Positions 7,959-16,911 of a DNA stretch of 64,000 bases are shown one piece after another. The DNA lies in contig BNBX01000003.1 in the NCBI GenBank assembly GCA_014656175.1, positions 502,161-566,160 of the forward strand, in the 5' to 3' direction. The stretch comes from Streptomyces werraensis (GTDB lineage Bacteria > Actinomycetota > Actinomycetes > Streptomycetales > Streptomycetaceae). Within the stretch, counting starts at the first letter, position 1, and each line of letters begins with the position of its first letter. A program made the translations under genes and the position numbers. The notes beneath the pieces were generated by a model, which saw nothing but the letters and a program-made list of their open reading frames with translations, was not told the DNA's origin and did no database searches.

Positions 7959-9989
7959 TCAGTCCGTCACGTCCGTGATCCTCCACCGCTGGTTCGCGCC
8001 GGAGTTGGGCGGCCAGGTGGTCACCGCCGCGCCCTCGTGCGTGGCCTGACCGCCGACCTCCAGGAGCCGTCCGGTGGCCGCGTTGACCAGCGTCCAGGTG
8101 CCGTCGCCGGTCGTGGAGGCGATCCACTGCGCGGCGGGGTCCGGCCGGCCGGCGCGGGGCTCGGCCACCGGCACGTCGTTCCGTACGGTCAGCCGCCGGT
8201 CGCCGACTGTGAACTCGTACCGCTGACGCGTCCCGTCGTCCGGGCGGACGGCACCGAGCCGCCACCGCTGGGCGGCCGAGCCGTCGCCGCCGGCGATGAC
8301 GAGGTCCGTGCCGTTGCCCGCCAGGGTGAGCGCCTTGCCGCTCTGCACGCCGGTCAGCGTGTAGGTGCGGCCCTTGCGCAGCAGCGGGGCGTCGGCGGCG
8401 ACCCCGGAGACGCCGTCGACCACGAAGGTCGTCACCGACCGCGCGGGCACGGTGAAGGTGGCCGACCCGCCGGTGACCGGGACGGCCCGGTGCCGCACCA
8501 GCTTGCCGTCGGCGCTGGTCACCACGGGGACGACGGTCGCCTTGGGAGCGATCCGGCGGAACTTGGAGAGATCCACCGTCACCTCACGCGCCGTCGTGGT
8601 GTCGTTGACGTGGACGACCGAGGCGCCCTGGCCGTCCCGTGTCACCGCCGCCGCGCTGGAGGTGTCGTCCACCTTGATCAGCCGGTCGCCGGGCCGGATG
8701 AAGTGGGTGAAGTTGCGCGCGGTGTCGAACTTCGTGTTCGTACGGACGGGACACGTCTCCAGGGTGTCCTCCGCGGTGCAGCTGAACGGGATCTGGATCT
8801 CGCCCCAGTTGCCGCCCTTGGCGGACTCGCCGCCCGGCTTCATGTTGTCGTGGTCCTCGACGGGCTGCCAGAACACCCAGGCGCGGGGCTCCAGTTCGCG
8901 CAGATCGTCGACGATGCGCGTGGCGAGGCCGAGTCCGGGACGCATGTCGGTGAAACTCTGCCCGTCACCCCAGTCGCCCTCGACCTCGCTCATCCACAGC
9001 CTCTTGTTCTCGGCCTTGGCGATGTCGCGGACGGTGGTGCGCTGCCCGGTGCCGTAGGTGTGGACGTTCAACTGATCGACCAGCGACCTGGCTTCGGGGC
9101 CGTAGACGGACCAGTTGCGGGCGAAGGTCGACGGGTTGGTCTCGTCCATGGCCGCGATCCGCGCCTTGGTGCCCGCCTCGCGCAGCGCCGGGGCGAGCGC
9201 GCGGATCACCTTCTCCTGGAGCTCGGGGCCGATGTGGGCGCCTTCCTGGCGGCCGCCGACCGGTTCGCCGTCGGGGCCGAGACGGGTGCTCCAGTAGTCG
9301 GTGTTCGGCTCGTTGAAGGGGTCCACGGTGGCGACCCGGATGCCGTGCGCCTTCTCCAGCCGCCGGGTCACGCCCGCCACGTAGGCGGCGAAGTCGTCCA
9401 CCGACTCGTTCTTCAGCTGGTCCCGCGTCGCGTCGAAGCCGCCGGAGACGTAGCCGCTGACCGTCATGAACCAGGGCGGGGAGTTGCTGAAGGTCTCCCA
9501 GTGGGTGATGTCCTTCTTGATCCGGTCGACCCACCAGCGCTGGGTGGCGTCGGCCCGGTCGTTCCAGTCGGCGGGGTCGTCCGGGTCCCACCAGCCGGTG
9601 TCCTCGCGGGTGGTGCCGGCGGGAGCCTTCCACCAGCCCTCGACGGCCCCGCCGGGCCGCAGGTAGTCCTTCACGTCGGGGGCGTTGCCGCCGCCGATGT
9701 TGTAGCGGGCGATGTTCAGGGCCAGTCCGTCGTCGCCGAAGACGAGCCGCGCCAGCTTCTCGCGGATCTGCGGCGGGTAGTCGCCGGTCGCGTTGGCGAA
9801 CCAGACGAGGCTGGTGCCCCAGCCCTCGAACGGCTGCTGCCGGTAGGAGGGGTCGGGCCGTACGGTGACGGACGGCAGGCCGGCGTCCTGGGCGGCGGAC
9901 GTGGGTCCGGGGACCAGCGCGGCCCCCGTGACCAGGGCCGCGGTCAGTCCGGTGGCCGTGAGAAGCCGTCTGTTGCGGGTGCGTGCCAT
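7959..9989 (-). CDS. Secreted GH30 glycosidase with C-terminal ricin-B domain, probable endo-beta-1,6-galactanase
   Basis: 676-aa extracellular enzyme with signal peptide MARTRNRRLLTATGLTAALVTGAALVPGPTSAAQ. The catalytic domain covers about residues 40-530: FEGWGTSLVWFA, NIARYNIGGGN, acid/base Glu227 in DPFNEPNTDYW and a nucleophile Glu in LWMSEVEGDW (E335 or E337). The last 140 residues form a ricin-B/CBM13-like lectin ending QRWRITDVTD. The architecture resembles the Streptomyces avermitilis endo-beta-1,6-galactanase (GH30_5 plus CBM13). Its neighbours, a GH42 beta-galactosidase and a sugar importer, support action on arabinogalactan side chains. The ATG at 9989 was preferred over an upstream in-frame start because it begins the signal peptide. 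Substrate is inferred; the fold is clear. Confidence 0.85.
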   Translation of the reverse strand: MARTRNRRLLTATGLTAALVTGAALVPGPTSAAQDAGLPSVTVRPDPSYRQQPFEGWGTSLVWFANATGDYPPQIREKLARLVFGDDGLALNIARYNIGGGNAPDVKDYLRPGGAVEGWWKAPAGTTREDTGWWDPDDPADWNDRADATQRWWVDRIKKDITHWETFSNSPPWFMTVSGYVSGGFDATRDQLKNESVDDFAAYVAGVTRRLEKAHGIRVATVDPFNEPNTDYWSTRLGPDGEPVGGRQEGAHIGPELQEKVIRALAPALREAGTKARIAAMDETNPSTFARNWSVYGPEARSLVDQLNVHTYGTGQRTTVRDIAKAENKRLWMSEVEGDWGDGQSFTDMRPGLGLATRIVDDLRELEPRAWVFWQPVEDHDNMKPGGESAKGGNWGEIQIPFSCTAEDTLETCPVRTNTKFDTARNFTHFIRPGDRLIKVDDTSSAAAVTRDGQGASVVHVNDTTTAREVTVDLSKFRRIAPKATVVPVVTSADGKLVRHRAVPVTGGSATFTVPARSVTTFVVDGVSGVAADAPLLRKGRTYTLTGVQSGKALTLAGNGTDLVIAGGDGSAAQRWRLGAVRPDDGTRQRYEFTVGDRRLTVRNDVPVAEPRAGRPDPAAQWIASTTGDGTWTLVNAATGRLLEVGGQATHEGAAVTTWPPNSGANQRWRITDVTD

Positions 9990-10037
9990 CGGTGTGCTCC
10001 CAACAGTGGGGTGTCCGGGTCGCGCTCTGGTGGTATG

Positions 10038-10059
10038 CCCGGCCGTGTTCACGGCCGGG
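10038..10059. promoter_or_regulatory. Perfect inverted repeat upstream of the GH30 gene
   Basis: Two exact 10-base arms (10038-10047 and 10050-10059, CCCGGCCGTG and its complement) are separated by TT. It lies 49 bases before the GH30 start on the minus strand. It could be a second terminator for the GH42 transcript or an operator or attenuator for GH30; sequence alone does not decide. Confidence 0.45.
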
Positions 10060-10068
10060 AGGGAACGG

Positions 10069-10098
10069 CCCCCGGAACGGCGTGTGCCGTTCCGGGGG
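10069..10098 (-). terminator. 13-bp stem-loop ending the GH42 transcript
   Basis: The arms at 10069-10081 and 10086-10098 (CCCCCGGAACGGC and its exact complement) have a four-base GTGT loop. It lies 18 bases downstream of the GH42 stop and suggests that GH30 is at least partly transcribed from its own promoter. Confidence 0.8.
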
Positions 10099-10116
10099 AG
10101 GTGCGGCAGTCGCCGG

Positions 10117-12159
10117 TCAGGAGGCGGGCTGCCGCAGGACGGCGACGGCGCGCGGGCCGAGGGTGAGGGAGCCGTCGGCGCCGGTGTCACCGAGCAGCAC
10201 TTCGCCGTCGACCCCCGGCACCGGGACGGTGTCGTCGGTCCGGTTCACCAGGAACAGGAACCGTCCCCCGGGGCCGCGGCGCACCACCGGCTCCACCGAT
10301 CCCCGTGCCTCGGCGGGCAGTTCGCTTTCCACGCCGGCCGGTTCCAGCAGACGCGGCAGCAGCGCCACCAGCCCGTCCACGCCGAGCCGCGTGGAGACGT
10401 AGGCGGCGGTGCCCCGGCCCGAGGGGCGCCGGGTGACGGCGGGCCGGCCCGCCTGCTCGCCGGTGCGGTAGCGGACGAGGACGTCCGTGTCGTCGGCGGT
10501 CACCGTGATCCGGTCGGTCCACAGGGTGCCGGTGGTGGCGTCGTCCAGCTCCACGCTGTCGCCCGCGAGCAACGGCGCGAACTCCTCGACGCGGATGCCC
10601 AGCAGGTCCCGGAGGGCGCCCGGGTAGCCGCCGAGCCACACGTGGTCGTGCTCGTCGACGACGCCCGAGAAGTAGGTCGTGATCAGGTGGCCGCCCTGCT
10701 CGGTGTACCGGGTGAGGGTCTTCGCCAGGTCGGCGGGCACCATGTGCAGCACGGGCGCGATCAGCACCTGGTGGCGCTGGAGGTCCGAGCGGGTGGTGAG
10801 GAGGTCGGCGCGGATGCCGAGGCGGAGCAGCGCCGAGTACCAGTCGAGAGCCTCCTGCCGGTACCGCAGCAGGGCCGTGGGGTGCGAGTCCTGCTCGCTC
10901 GCCCACCAGGAGTCCCAGTCGTACACGATGCCGACCTTCGCGGGCTCCCGCTCGCTGCCGGCCACCGGGGCCAGCGTCTTCAGCGTGGCGCCGAGCTCGG
11001 CGACCGCGCGGAACAGGTCGCTGTCCGCGCCGGCGTGCGGCACCATCGCCGAGTGGTACTTCTCGGCGCCCGCCGCCGACTGCCGCCACTGGAAGAAGCA
11101 GACCGCGTCCGCGCCGTGCGCCACGTGCAGCAGGGAGTCGCGGGCCAGCTCGCCGGGGCGCTTGGCCACGTTCACCGGCTGCCAGTTGACGGCGCTGGTG
11201 GAGTGCTCCATCAGGAACCACGGGCGGCCGCCGGAGATGCCGCTGGTGAGGTTCGCGGAGAAGGACAGCTCGTCACGGTCCTGCGGGCCGGGGTGCACGT
11301 AGTGGTCGTTGGAGACGAAGTCGATCTCCTCCGCCCAGTCCGCGTAGTCCATGCCCTTGGTGTTGCCCATCACCATGAAGTTGGTGGTGACCGGCACGTC
11401 CGGGGTGATCTCGCGCAAAAGGTCCCGCTCGGCGCGCAGATGGTCCTTGAGCGCGTCCGACGAGAAGCGCTTGAAGTCCAGCTGCTGTGTCGGGTTGGGG
11501 TGCGAGGCGGCGAGCCGCGGCGGCAGGATCTGCTCCCACGCGGAGTAGCGCTGCGACCAGAACGCGGTGCCCCAGGCGTCGTTGAGCGCGTCCAGCGTGC
11601 GGTACCGCGCGCGCAGCCACTCCCGGAAGGCACGGGCCGCGTCGTCGGAGTAGTCGTACACGTTGTGACAGCCCAGCTCGTTGTTGACGTGCCAGGCGAC
11701 GAGCGCCGGATGGTCCTTGTAGCGCTCGGCGAGCGTGCGGACCAGGCGCAGCGCGTGCTCGCGGAAGACGGGGGAGGTGGGCCGCCAGTGCTGGCGGGCG
11801 CCCGGCCACAGGGTCTCGCCGGTCGCGGTGACCGGCAGCACCTCCGGGTGGGCGGTGGTCAGCCACGGCGGCGGTGAGGCGGTCGCGGTCGCCAGGTCGA
11901 CGCCGACGCCGCCCTCGTGCAGCAGGTCGAGCACGTCGTCCAGCCAGCCGAAGTCCCAGGTGTCCGCCGTGGGCTGGAGCCGGGCCCAGGAGAAGATCCC
12001 GACGGACACGACGTTGACGCCGGCCTCCCGCATCAGCCGGACGTCCTCCTCCCACACGGAGCGGGGCCACTGCTCCGGGTTGTAGTCGGCGCCGAAGAGA
12101 AGACGGGGGGCGGTGTCACCGTCCGGCCCGCCGCTGCGGGACAGGAGGGTGGAGATCAT
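10117..12159 (-). CDS. GH42 beta-galactosidase, intracellular
   Basis: 680-aa cytoplasmic enzyme without a signal peptide that releases galactose from imported beta-galacto-oligosaccharides. GH42 features are GADYNPEQWP (23-32), ATATASPPPWL, acid/base Glu161 in WHVNNELG and the nucleophile Glu318 in WFLMEHSTSAVNWQP. The C-terminal third carries the trimerisation domain and a final beta-sandwich. The cysteine-rich zinc site seen in many GH42 enzymes after NNE is replaced by GCHNVYDYSDD, so it probably lacks that metal site. It follows the binding-protein gene by about 75 bases in the leftward operon. Confidence 0.92.
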   Translation of the reverse strand: MISTLLSRSGGPDGDTAPRLLFGADYNPEQWPRSVWEEDVRLMREAGVNVVSVGIFSWARLQPTADTWDFGWLDDVLDLLHEGGVGVDLATATASPPPWLTTAHPEVLPVTATGETLWPGARQHWRPTSPVFREHALRLVRTLAERYKDHPALVAWHVNNELGCHNVYDYSDDAARAFREWLRARYRTLDALNDAWGTAFWSQRYSAWEQILPPRLAASHPNPTQQLDFKRFSSDALKDHLRAERDLLREITPDVPVTTNFMVMGNTKGMDYADWAEEIDFVSNDHYVHPGPQDRDELSFSANLTSGISGGRPWFLMEHSTSAVNWQPVNVAKRPGELARDSLLHVAHGADAVCFFQWRQSAAGAEKYHSAMVPHAGADSDLFRAVAELGATLKTLAPVAGSEREPAKVGIVYDWDSWWASEQDSHPTALLRYRQEALDWYSALLRLGIRADLLTTRSDLQRHQVLIAPVLHMVPADLAKTLTRYTEQGGHLITTYFSGVVDEHDHVWLGGYPGALRDLLGIRVEEFAPLLAGDSVELDDATTGTLWTDRITVTADDTDVLVRYRTGEQAGRPAVTRRPSGRGTAAYVSTRLGVDGLVALLPRLLEPAGVESELPAEARGSVEPVVRRGPGGRFLFLVNRTDDTVPVPGVDGEVLLGDTGADGSLTLGPRAVAVLRQPAS

Positions 12160-12234
12160 GGTGGTCCTTCCGGTGGGCGCGTCGGGGGCGGCGCGCGACG
12201 TGGTGCGCGCCGCCCCACGGGGTGGTGCGTGTCG

Positions 12235-13572
12235 CTACTTCTCGACGGTGAAGCCCTGCTCCTCGCCGTACTTCACCGAGGCGTCCTGCCAGGCCTTCAG
12301 CCCGTCCTCCAGCCGGGTGCCGGAGATGTAGGCCTTGCCGACGGTGTCGTTGAAGATCGAGTTGGCGTACGCCTGGAAGGGCAGGTACGACCAGTCGTCG
12401 GCGACGTTCGCGGCGGAGTCGGCGAAGATCTCGTTGGCCTTCTGGCCGCCGAAGTACGGGAACTCCTTGCCCAGGAACTCGGGCGACTTCAGCTCCGCCC
12501 GGGTGGCGGGGAAGGCGCCCTCGGAGACGCGGGAGGCGACGCCCTCACCGGAGTTGGCGTACTCCACGAAGGCGTAGGCCAGTGCCTTGTTCTTGGCGAG
12601 CGAGGGGACGGTCAGCGCGCTGCCGCCGTTCTCCGCGCTGGCCTTGTCGCCCTTGGCCCACGCGGGCAGCGGGGCCACGCGCCACTGGCCGGAGGCGTTC
12701 GGCACACCGGACTCGAAGTTGGCGGGCATCCAGGCGCCGGTGGACAGGGTGGCGATGGTGCCGTCGCCGAGGCCCTTGTACCAGTCGTCGGTCCAGCTGG
12801 TGACGGGCGCGAGCAGCTTCTCGTCGATCAGCTTCTGCCAGACGTCCGTGAACTTCTTGGCGTTCGCGTCACCGAAGTCGATCTTCACGTTGGTGCCGTC
12901 GACCTTGTAGGGCCGCGAACCGGCCTGCCACAGCAGGCTGGTGGTGAAGCCGGCGTCACCGGTGTCGTTGGCGATGTACGCCTTCGGGTCGGCCTTGTGC
13001 AGCTTGCGGGCCGCGTCCAGGTACTCGTCCCAGGTCGTCGGGACGGCGATCTTGTACTTGTCGAAGACCTGCTTGTTGTAGAACAGCGCCATCGGACCGG
13101 AGTCCATGGGCAGGCCGTACACCTTGTCGCCCTCGGTGACGGCGTTCCACGGGCCCGGCGTGTACGTGGAGGCCAGCTTGTCCGCGCCGAAGCCCGAGAG
13201 GTCGGTCAGGCCCTTGGTGAGGGAGTACTGGCCGATGGAGAAGTACTCGAGCTGCGCGACGTCCGGCACGCCCTTGCCCGCGGATATGGCGTTCGACAGC
13301 GCCGTGTAGTGCTTGTCGCCGGAGCGCTCGCTCACCAGGTTGATCTTGACCTTGGGGTGCTTCTTCTGGAAGTCGGCGGCGACCGTCTTCAGCGTGGGCT
13401 CCCACGACCAGACGGTGACCGTGCCGCCCTTGTCCAGGGCCGCCTGGATGTCCTCGGCGGAGACCGACTCGGTGCCGGCGCCGTCGTCCGAGCCGCCGCA
13501 GGCGGTGGCGCCCAGGGCGAGGGAGGTCACGAGGGCGATGCCGCCCAGCAGGCGGCTGGTCCTTCTGCGCAT
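12235..13572 (-). CDS. Sugar ABC transporter, substrate-binding lipoprotein (galactan locus)
   Basis: 445-aa extracellular binding protein of the oligosaccharide importer encoded by the two permease genes before it. The lipoprotein signal MRRRTSRLLGGIALVTSLALGATAC puts the lipidated Cys at 25. Family-1 extracellular solute-binding features are TVTVWSWEPTLKTVAADFQKKHPKVKINLV, GLPMDSGPMALFYNKQVFDKYKIAVPTTWDEYLDAARKLH and a C-terminal KAYISGTRLEDGLKAWQDASVKYGEEQGF. There is no ATPase gene in the locus, so it probably uses a shared MsiK-type ATPase encoded elsewhere, as is usual in Streptomyces. Substrate (beta-galacto-oligosaccharide) is inferred from GH42 and GH30 nearby. Confidence 0.9.
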   Translation of the reverse strand: MRRRTSRLLGGIALVTSLALGATACGGSDDGAGTESVSAEDIQAALDKGGTVTVWSWEPTLKTVAADFQKKHPKVKINLVSERSGDKHYTALSNAISAGKGVPDVAQLEYFSIGQYSLTKGLTDLSGFGADKLASTYTPGPWNAVTEGDKVYGLPMDSGPMALFYNKQVFDKYKIAVPTTWDEYLDAARKLHKADPKAYIANDTGDAGFTTSLLWQAGSRPYKVDGTNVKIDFGDANAKKFTDVWQKLIDEKLLAPVTSWTDDWYKGLGDGTIATLSTGAWMPANFESGVPNASGQWRVAPLPAWAKGDKASAENGGSALTVPSLAKNKALAYAFVEYANSGEGVASRVSEGAFPATRAELKSPEFLGKEFPYFGGQKANEIFADSAANVADDWSYLPFQAYANSIFNDTVGKAYISGTRLEDGLKAWQDASVKYGEEQGFTVEK

Positions 13573-13680
13573 GAGTGTGGATCCACTTCTTCGTGGGTGG
13601 GACAGGGCAGGGGTGGGGGAGACAGGACGTGGGGGAGGTGCGGAGGTGCAGGTCTCGAGGGCGGCCGGGGGACCGCCGGG

Positions 13681-14622
13681 TCACTCCTTGACGCTTCCGG
13701 CGGCGAGACCGGACTGCCAGTACTTCTGCAGGAACAGGAACGCGACGACGAGCGGCAGGATCGTGAGGAGGGAGCCGGTGATCACCAGGTTGAAGATCAC
13801 CTCGCCGCCGACGGTCTCCGCCTGGGAGTTCCACGCGCTCAGGCCCAGGGTCAGGGGGTACCAGTCCGGGTCCTTGAGCATGATCAGCGGCAGGAAGTAG
13901 TTGTTCCAGGTGGCGACCGTGGTGAACAGCAGCACGGTCACGATGCCGGGGGCGAGCAGCGGGAGCGCGACGGTGAAGAAGGTCCGCGCCTCGCCCGCGC
14001 CGTCCATCCGGGCGGCTTCCAGGAGCTCCGTGGGGATCGCCTCGGTGGCGAAGACCCACATCAGGTAGAGGCCGAACGGCGACACGAGCGACGGGAGGAC
14101 GACCGCCCACGGGGTGTCCGTCAGCCCCATCTTGCTGAACATCAGGAAGGTCGGGACGGCGAGCGCGGTGCCCGGGACCGCCACCGCGCCGATCACCGTG
14201 GCGAAGACGCCGCGCTTGCCGGGGAAGTCGAACTTCGCCAGCGCGTACCCGCCCAGCACCGCCAGCAGGGTCGCGCCGCCGGCGCCCAGCACCACGTACA
14301 GCAGGGTGTTGAGCAGCCAGCGGGTGAAGATGCCGTCGCCGTAGGTGAAGGTGTCCCGGATGTTGTCCCACAGTGCGAAGTCGTCCGCGAACCACAGACC
14401 GCCTGAGTTCGCCAGCCCCGACTGCGTCTTCGTCGCGTTGACGACCAGCCAGATCAGCGGGACCACGGTGTAGAGGACGACCAGCGAGGTCAGCACGGTC
14501 AGCAGTTTGCTGCGCCGGGGGCGGCCCGGGCGGTGCTCCTTGGCGCGCCGCAGACGCGGGGCGGTCCTCACGCCGGCGGGGGCCGCGGCGGTGGGTGCGG
14601 GGGTGGTGACAGGGGTGGTCAT
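13681..14622 (-). CDS. Sugar ABC transporter permease, MalG type (galactan locus)
   Basis: 313-aa inner-membrane permease. The EAA motif that docks on the ATPase is ELLEAARMDGAGEARTFFTVALPLLAPG, about 90 residues before the C-terminus. The protein ends QKYWQSGLAAGSVKE, the typical MalG-like tail. Its start lies four bases after the stop of the MalF-type gene, which shows co-transcription. A 108-base gap separates it from the binding-protein gene. It should form a heterodimeric channel with its neighbour. Confidence 0.92.
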   Translation of the reverse strand: MTTPVTTPAPTAAAPAGVRTAPRLRRAKEHRPGRPRRSKLLTVLTSLVVLYTVVPLIWLVVNATKTQSGLANSGGLWFADDFALWDNIRDTFTYGDGIFTRWLLNTLLYVVLGAGGATLLAVLGGYALAKFDFPGKRGVFATVIGAVAVPGTALAVPTFLMFSKMGLTDTPWAVVLPSLVSPFGLYLMWVFATEAIPTELLEAARMDGAGEARTFFTVALPLLAPGIVTVLLFTTVATWNNYFLPLIMLKDPDWYPLTLGLSAWNSQAETVGGEVIFNLVITGSLLTILPLVVAFLFLQKYWQSGLAAGSVKE

Positions 14623-14626
14623 CGGG

Positions 14627-15553
14627 TCACGCTCCCTTGCGCATGCCGCGAAGCTGCACGACGTAGGCGACCACCATGGTGATCAGGCCCATGATGATGG
14701 CCACGGTCGCGGAGTAGTTGTGCTGCTGGCCGCTGAAGGACAGCGAGTACGTGTAGAAGTTCGGCGTGTAGTCCGTCGTGATGGCGTTGCGTGCCAGCGG
14801 ACGCAGGATGCTCGGCTCGTTGAAGAGCTGGAAGCTGCCGATGATCGAGAAGATCGTCGCGATCACCAGCGCGCCGCGGATGGCGGGCAGTTTGATCGCG
14901 GTGATCACCCGCCACTGGCTCGCGCCGTCGATCTCCGCCGCCTCGTAGAGGGAGTGCGGGACGACCCGCAGCGCCGAGTAGAAGATCAGCATGTTGTAGC
15001 CGACGAACTCCCACGTGACGATGTTGCCGATGGAGGCCAGCACCAGGTCCGCGGAGAGCGGGTCGGGCAGCGACCAGCCGAAGGCGGAGTTGACGTCCCC
15101 GACCAGGCCGTACTTGGTGCCGTACATGAAGCCCCACATCAGGGTGGCGACCACGGCGGGCACCGCGTACGGGAGGAAGATCGTGATACGGAAGAAGCTC
15201 TTGCCGTAGAGCCGGCCGCTGTCCAGGGCGAGCGCCACCAGCAGGGCGATGCCCAGCATGATCGGCACCTGGATCACCAGGAACAGCGCGACTCGCCCCA
15301 GCGACGCCCAGAACAGTTCGTCCTTGATCGCCTGCTGGTAGTTCTCCAGACCGACGAACGTGGTGCCGCCGATGAGCTGGTCGCGGAACAGGCTGAGGTA
15401 GATCGAGTAGGCGATCGGTGCGAGGAACACCAGGGCGAACACGGCCGCGAACGGGCCGATGAACCCCCAGCCCTTCCATGAGCGCCGGTCCCGTCTCACC
15501 GGAGGCGGGGCCGGCCGCGGCTCTGCGGCCGCCGGCGGTTGCAGCGTCGTCAT
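14627..15553 (-). CDS. Sugar ABC transporter permease, MalF type (galactan locus)
   Basis: 308-aa inner-membrane permease, first gene of the leftward operon. Membrane segments begin with GFIGPFAAVFALVFLAPIAYSIYLSLF. The EAA loop is [27 protein letters not shown], and the protein ends VVQLRGMRKGA. An in-frame start further upstream exists, but the ATG at 15553 is preceded by GAGGAA at good spacing and begins MTTLQPP. The promoter region in front holds two LacI-type operators shared with the divergent regulator. Confidence 0.9.
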   Translation of the reverse strand: MTTLQPPAAAEPRPAPPPVRRDRRSWKGWGFIGPFAAVFALVFLAPIAYSIYLSLFRDQLIGGTTFVGLENYQQAIKDELFWASLGRVALFLVIQVPIMLGIALLVALALDSGRLYGKSFFRITIFLPYAVPAVVATLMWGFMYGTKYGLVGDVNSAFGWSLPDPLSADLVLASIGNIVTWEFVGYNMLIFYSALRVVPHSLYEAAEIDGASQWRVITAIKLPAIRGALVIATIFSIIGSFQLFNEPSILRPLARNAITTDYTPNFYTYSLSFSGQQHNYSATVAIIMGLITMVVAYVVQLRGMRKGA

Positions 15554-15634
15554 GTCGTTCCTCGCTGTTCGGCGTTCCGGTAACCAGCGGCTCGGCACCC
15601 GGCACATAGCCGGGCGGCAGGTCGCCCGGTCCGG

Positions 15635-15650
15635 ATGGTTGCGTAAACAT
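15635..15650. promoter_or_regulatory. LacI-family operator O1 (imperfect)
   Basis: ATGGTTGCGTAAACAT matches the perfect palindrome at 15680-15695 in 14 of 16 positions. It lies about 80 bases before the permease start. Its centre is 45 bases from that of the second site. Confidence 0.65.
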
Positions 15651-15679
15651 CACTCGGCGGGGAAACGCGTCGAGCTGTT

Positions 15680-15695
15680 ATGTTTACGTAAACAT
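15680..15695. promoter_or_regulatory. LacI-family operator O2 (perfect 16-bp palindrome)
   Basis: ATGTTTACGTAAACAT is a perfect palindrome with a central CG, the standard form of a LacI/GalR operator. It lies between the divergent permease operon and the lacI-type gene. The regulator at 15789 is the obvious candidate to bind it, repressing both directions until an oligosaccharide inducer is present. Confidence 0.8.
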
Positions 15696-15788
15696 CCGGT
15701 GGCGGCATGTCTACACTGCCCCGATGACGACGGTCAAGGGTCCTCGGACGGACCGTGCCACGAGAGACAGGAAGGCGGGGGGAAGCAC

Positions 15789-16898
15789 GTGGAGACGGTC
15801 GACGACGCGGCGGTGAACCCGGGCGGCCCGGCCGCCGCGACGGCGGGAGACGGCCGGGGGACGGCCGCGCCCGCCCCCCGGCGCCGCACCCGGGCCACCG
15901 CCTCCATGGCGGACGTGGCACGGCTGGCGGGGGTCTCGGCCCAGACCGTCTCCCGCGTCTCCAACGGCTACCCAGGGGTGACCGAGGAGACCCGCCGCCA
16001 GGTCCTCGCCGCGATGAAGGAGCTCGGCTACCGGCCCAACAGCGCGGCCCGCGCCCTCAAGCGCGGCGAGTTCCGCACCATAGGCGTGATCACCTTCTCG
16101 CTCTCCACCACCGGCAACGTGCGCACCCTGGAGGCCATCGCCAACTCCGCCGCACGCGAGGGGTACGCGGTGACGCTGCTGCCCGTCGCCGTGCCCACCC
16201 AGGACGAGGTGCGCGGGGCGTTCACCCGTCTCGAGGAGCTCGCCGTCGACGCCGTGATCGTCATCATGGAGGTGCACCTCCTGGACGCGGCGACGGTCCA
16301 ACTCCCGCCGCACGTCCAGGTGGTGGTCGTCGACTCGGACGCCGGCGACCGCTACACGGTCGTTGACACCGACCAGCACGGCGGCACCCGCGCCGCCGTA
16401 CGGCACCTGCTCGACCTGGGCCACCGCACCGTGTGGCATCTGGCGGGCCCCGGGGACTCGTTCGCCGCCCAGCGCCGTACGGACGCCTGGCGCGCCGCGC
16501 TCACCGAGGCGGGCCGGGAGCTGCCGCCGCTGGTGCGCGGCGACTGGTCGGCCGAGTCCGGCTACCGGGCCGGCCTCGAACTCGCCGTCCGCGAGGACTG
16601 CACGGCCGTCTTCGCCGCCAACGACCAGATGGCGCTGGGGCTGTTGAGAGCCCTGCACGAGCACGGCAGACGGGTGCCGGAGGACGTCAGCGTGGTCGGC
16701 TTCGACGACATCCCGGAGGCGTCGTCCTTCCTGCCCCCGCTGACCACCCTGCACCAGGACTTCGCCGAGGTGGGGCGGCTGTGCGTGCAGGCGGTGCTGC
16801 GGAAGATGCGGCAGGAGGGGCCGGAGCGGGGGACGACGCTTGTGCCGGCACGGCTGGTGCTGAGGGAGAGCACGGCTCCGCCGCCGTCGGGGCGCTGA
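15789..16898 (+). CDS. LacI-family transcriptional regulator of the galactan locus
   Basis: 369-aa repressor. The helix-turn-helix is MADVARLAGVSAQTVSRVSNGYPGVTEETRRQVLAAMKELGYRPNSAARALK at about residues 39-90. It is followed by the periplasmic-binding-protein-like sensor domain (RTIGVITF, VVVDSDAGDRYTVVDTDQHGG, AVFAANDQMALGLL, VSVVGFDDIPEASSFLPPLTTLHQDF). The GTG at 15789 was chosen for its GGGGGAAG ribosome-binding site; it leaves an Ala/Pro/Gly-rich tail of about 38 residues before the HTH. It is divergent from the importer operon and shares its operators, so it is likely autoregulated and induced by an imported sugar. Confidence 0.9.
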   Translation: METVDDAAVNPGGPAAATAGDGRGTAAPAPRRRTRATASMADVARLAGVSAQTVSRVSNGYPGVTEETRRQVLAAMKELGYRPNSAARALKRGEFRTIGVITFSLSTTGNVRTLEAIANSAAREGYAVTLLPVAVPTQDEVRGAFTRLEELAVDAVIVIMEVHLLDAATVQLPPHVQVVVVDSDAGDRYTVVDTDQHGGTRAAVRHLLDLGHRTVWHLAGPGDSFAAQRRTDAWRAALTEAGRELPPLVRGDWSAESGYRAGLELAVREDCTAVFAANDQMALGLLRALHEHGRRVPEDVSVVGFDDIPEASSFLPPLTTLHQDFAEVGRLCVQAVLRKMRQEGPERGTTLVPARLVLRESTAPPPSGR

Positions 16899-16911
16899 GG
16901 GGTTTCCGTGA

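Noticed and set aside
11917..14406. 829-codon plus-strand frame over the galactan permease and binding-protein genes
   Set aside because: Low-complexity Val/Gly/Arg/Glu composition and no start signal; antisense shadow.
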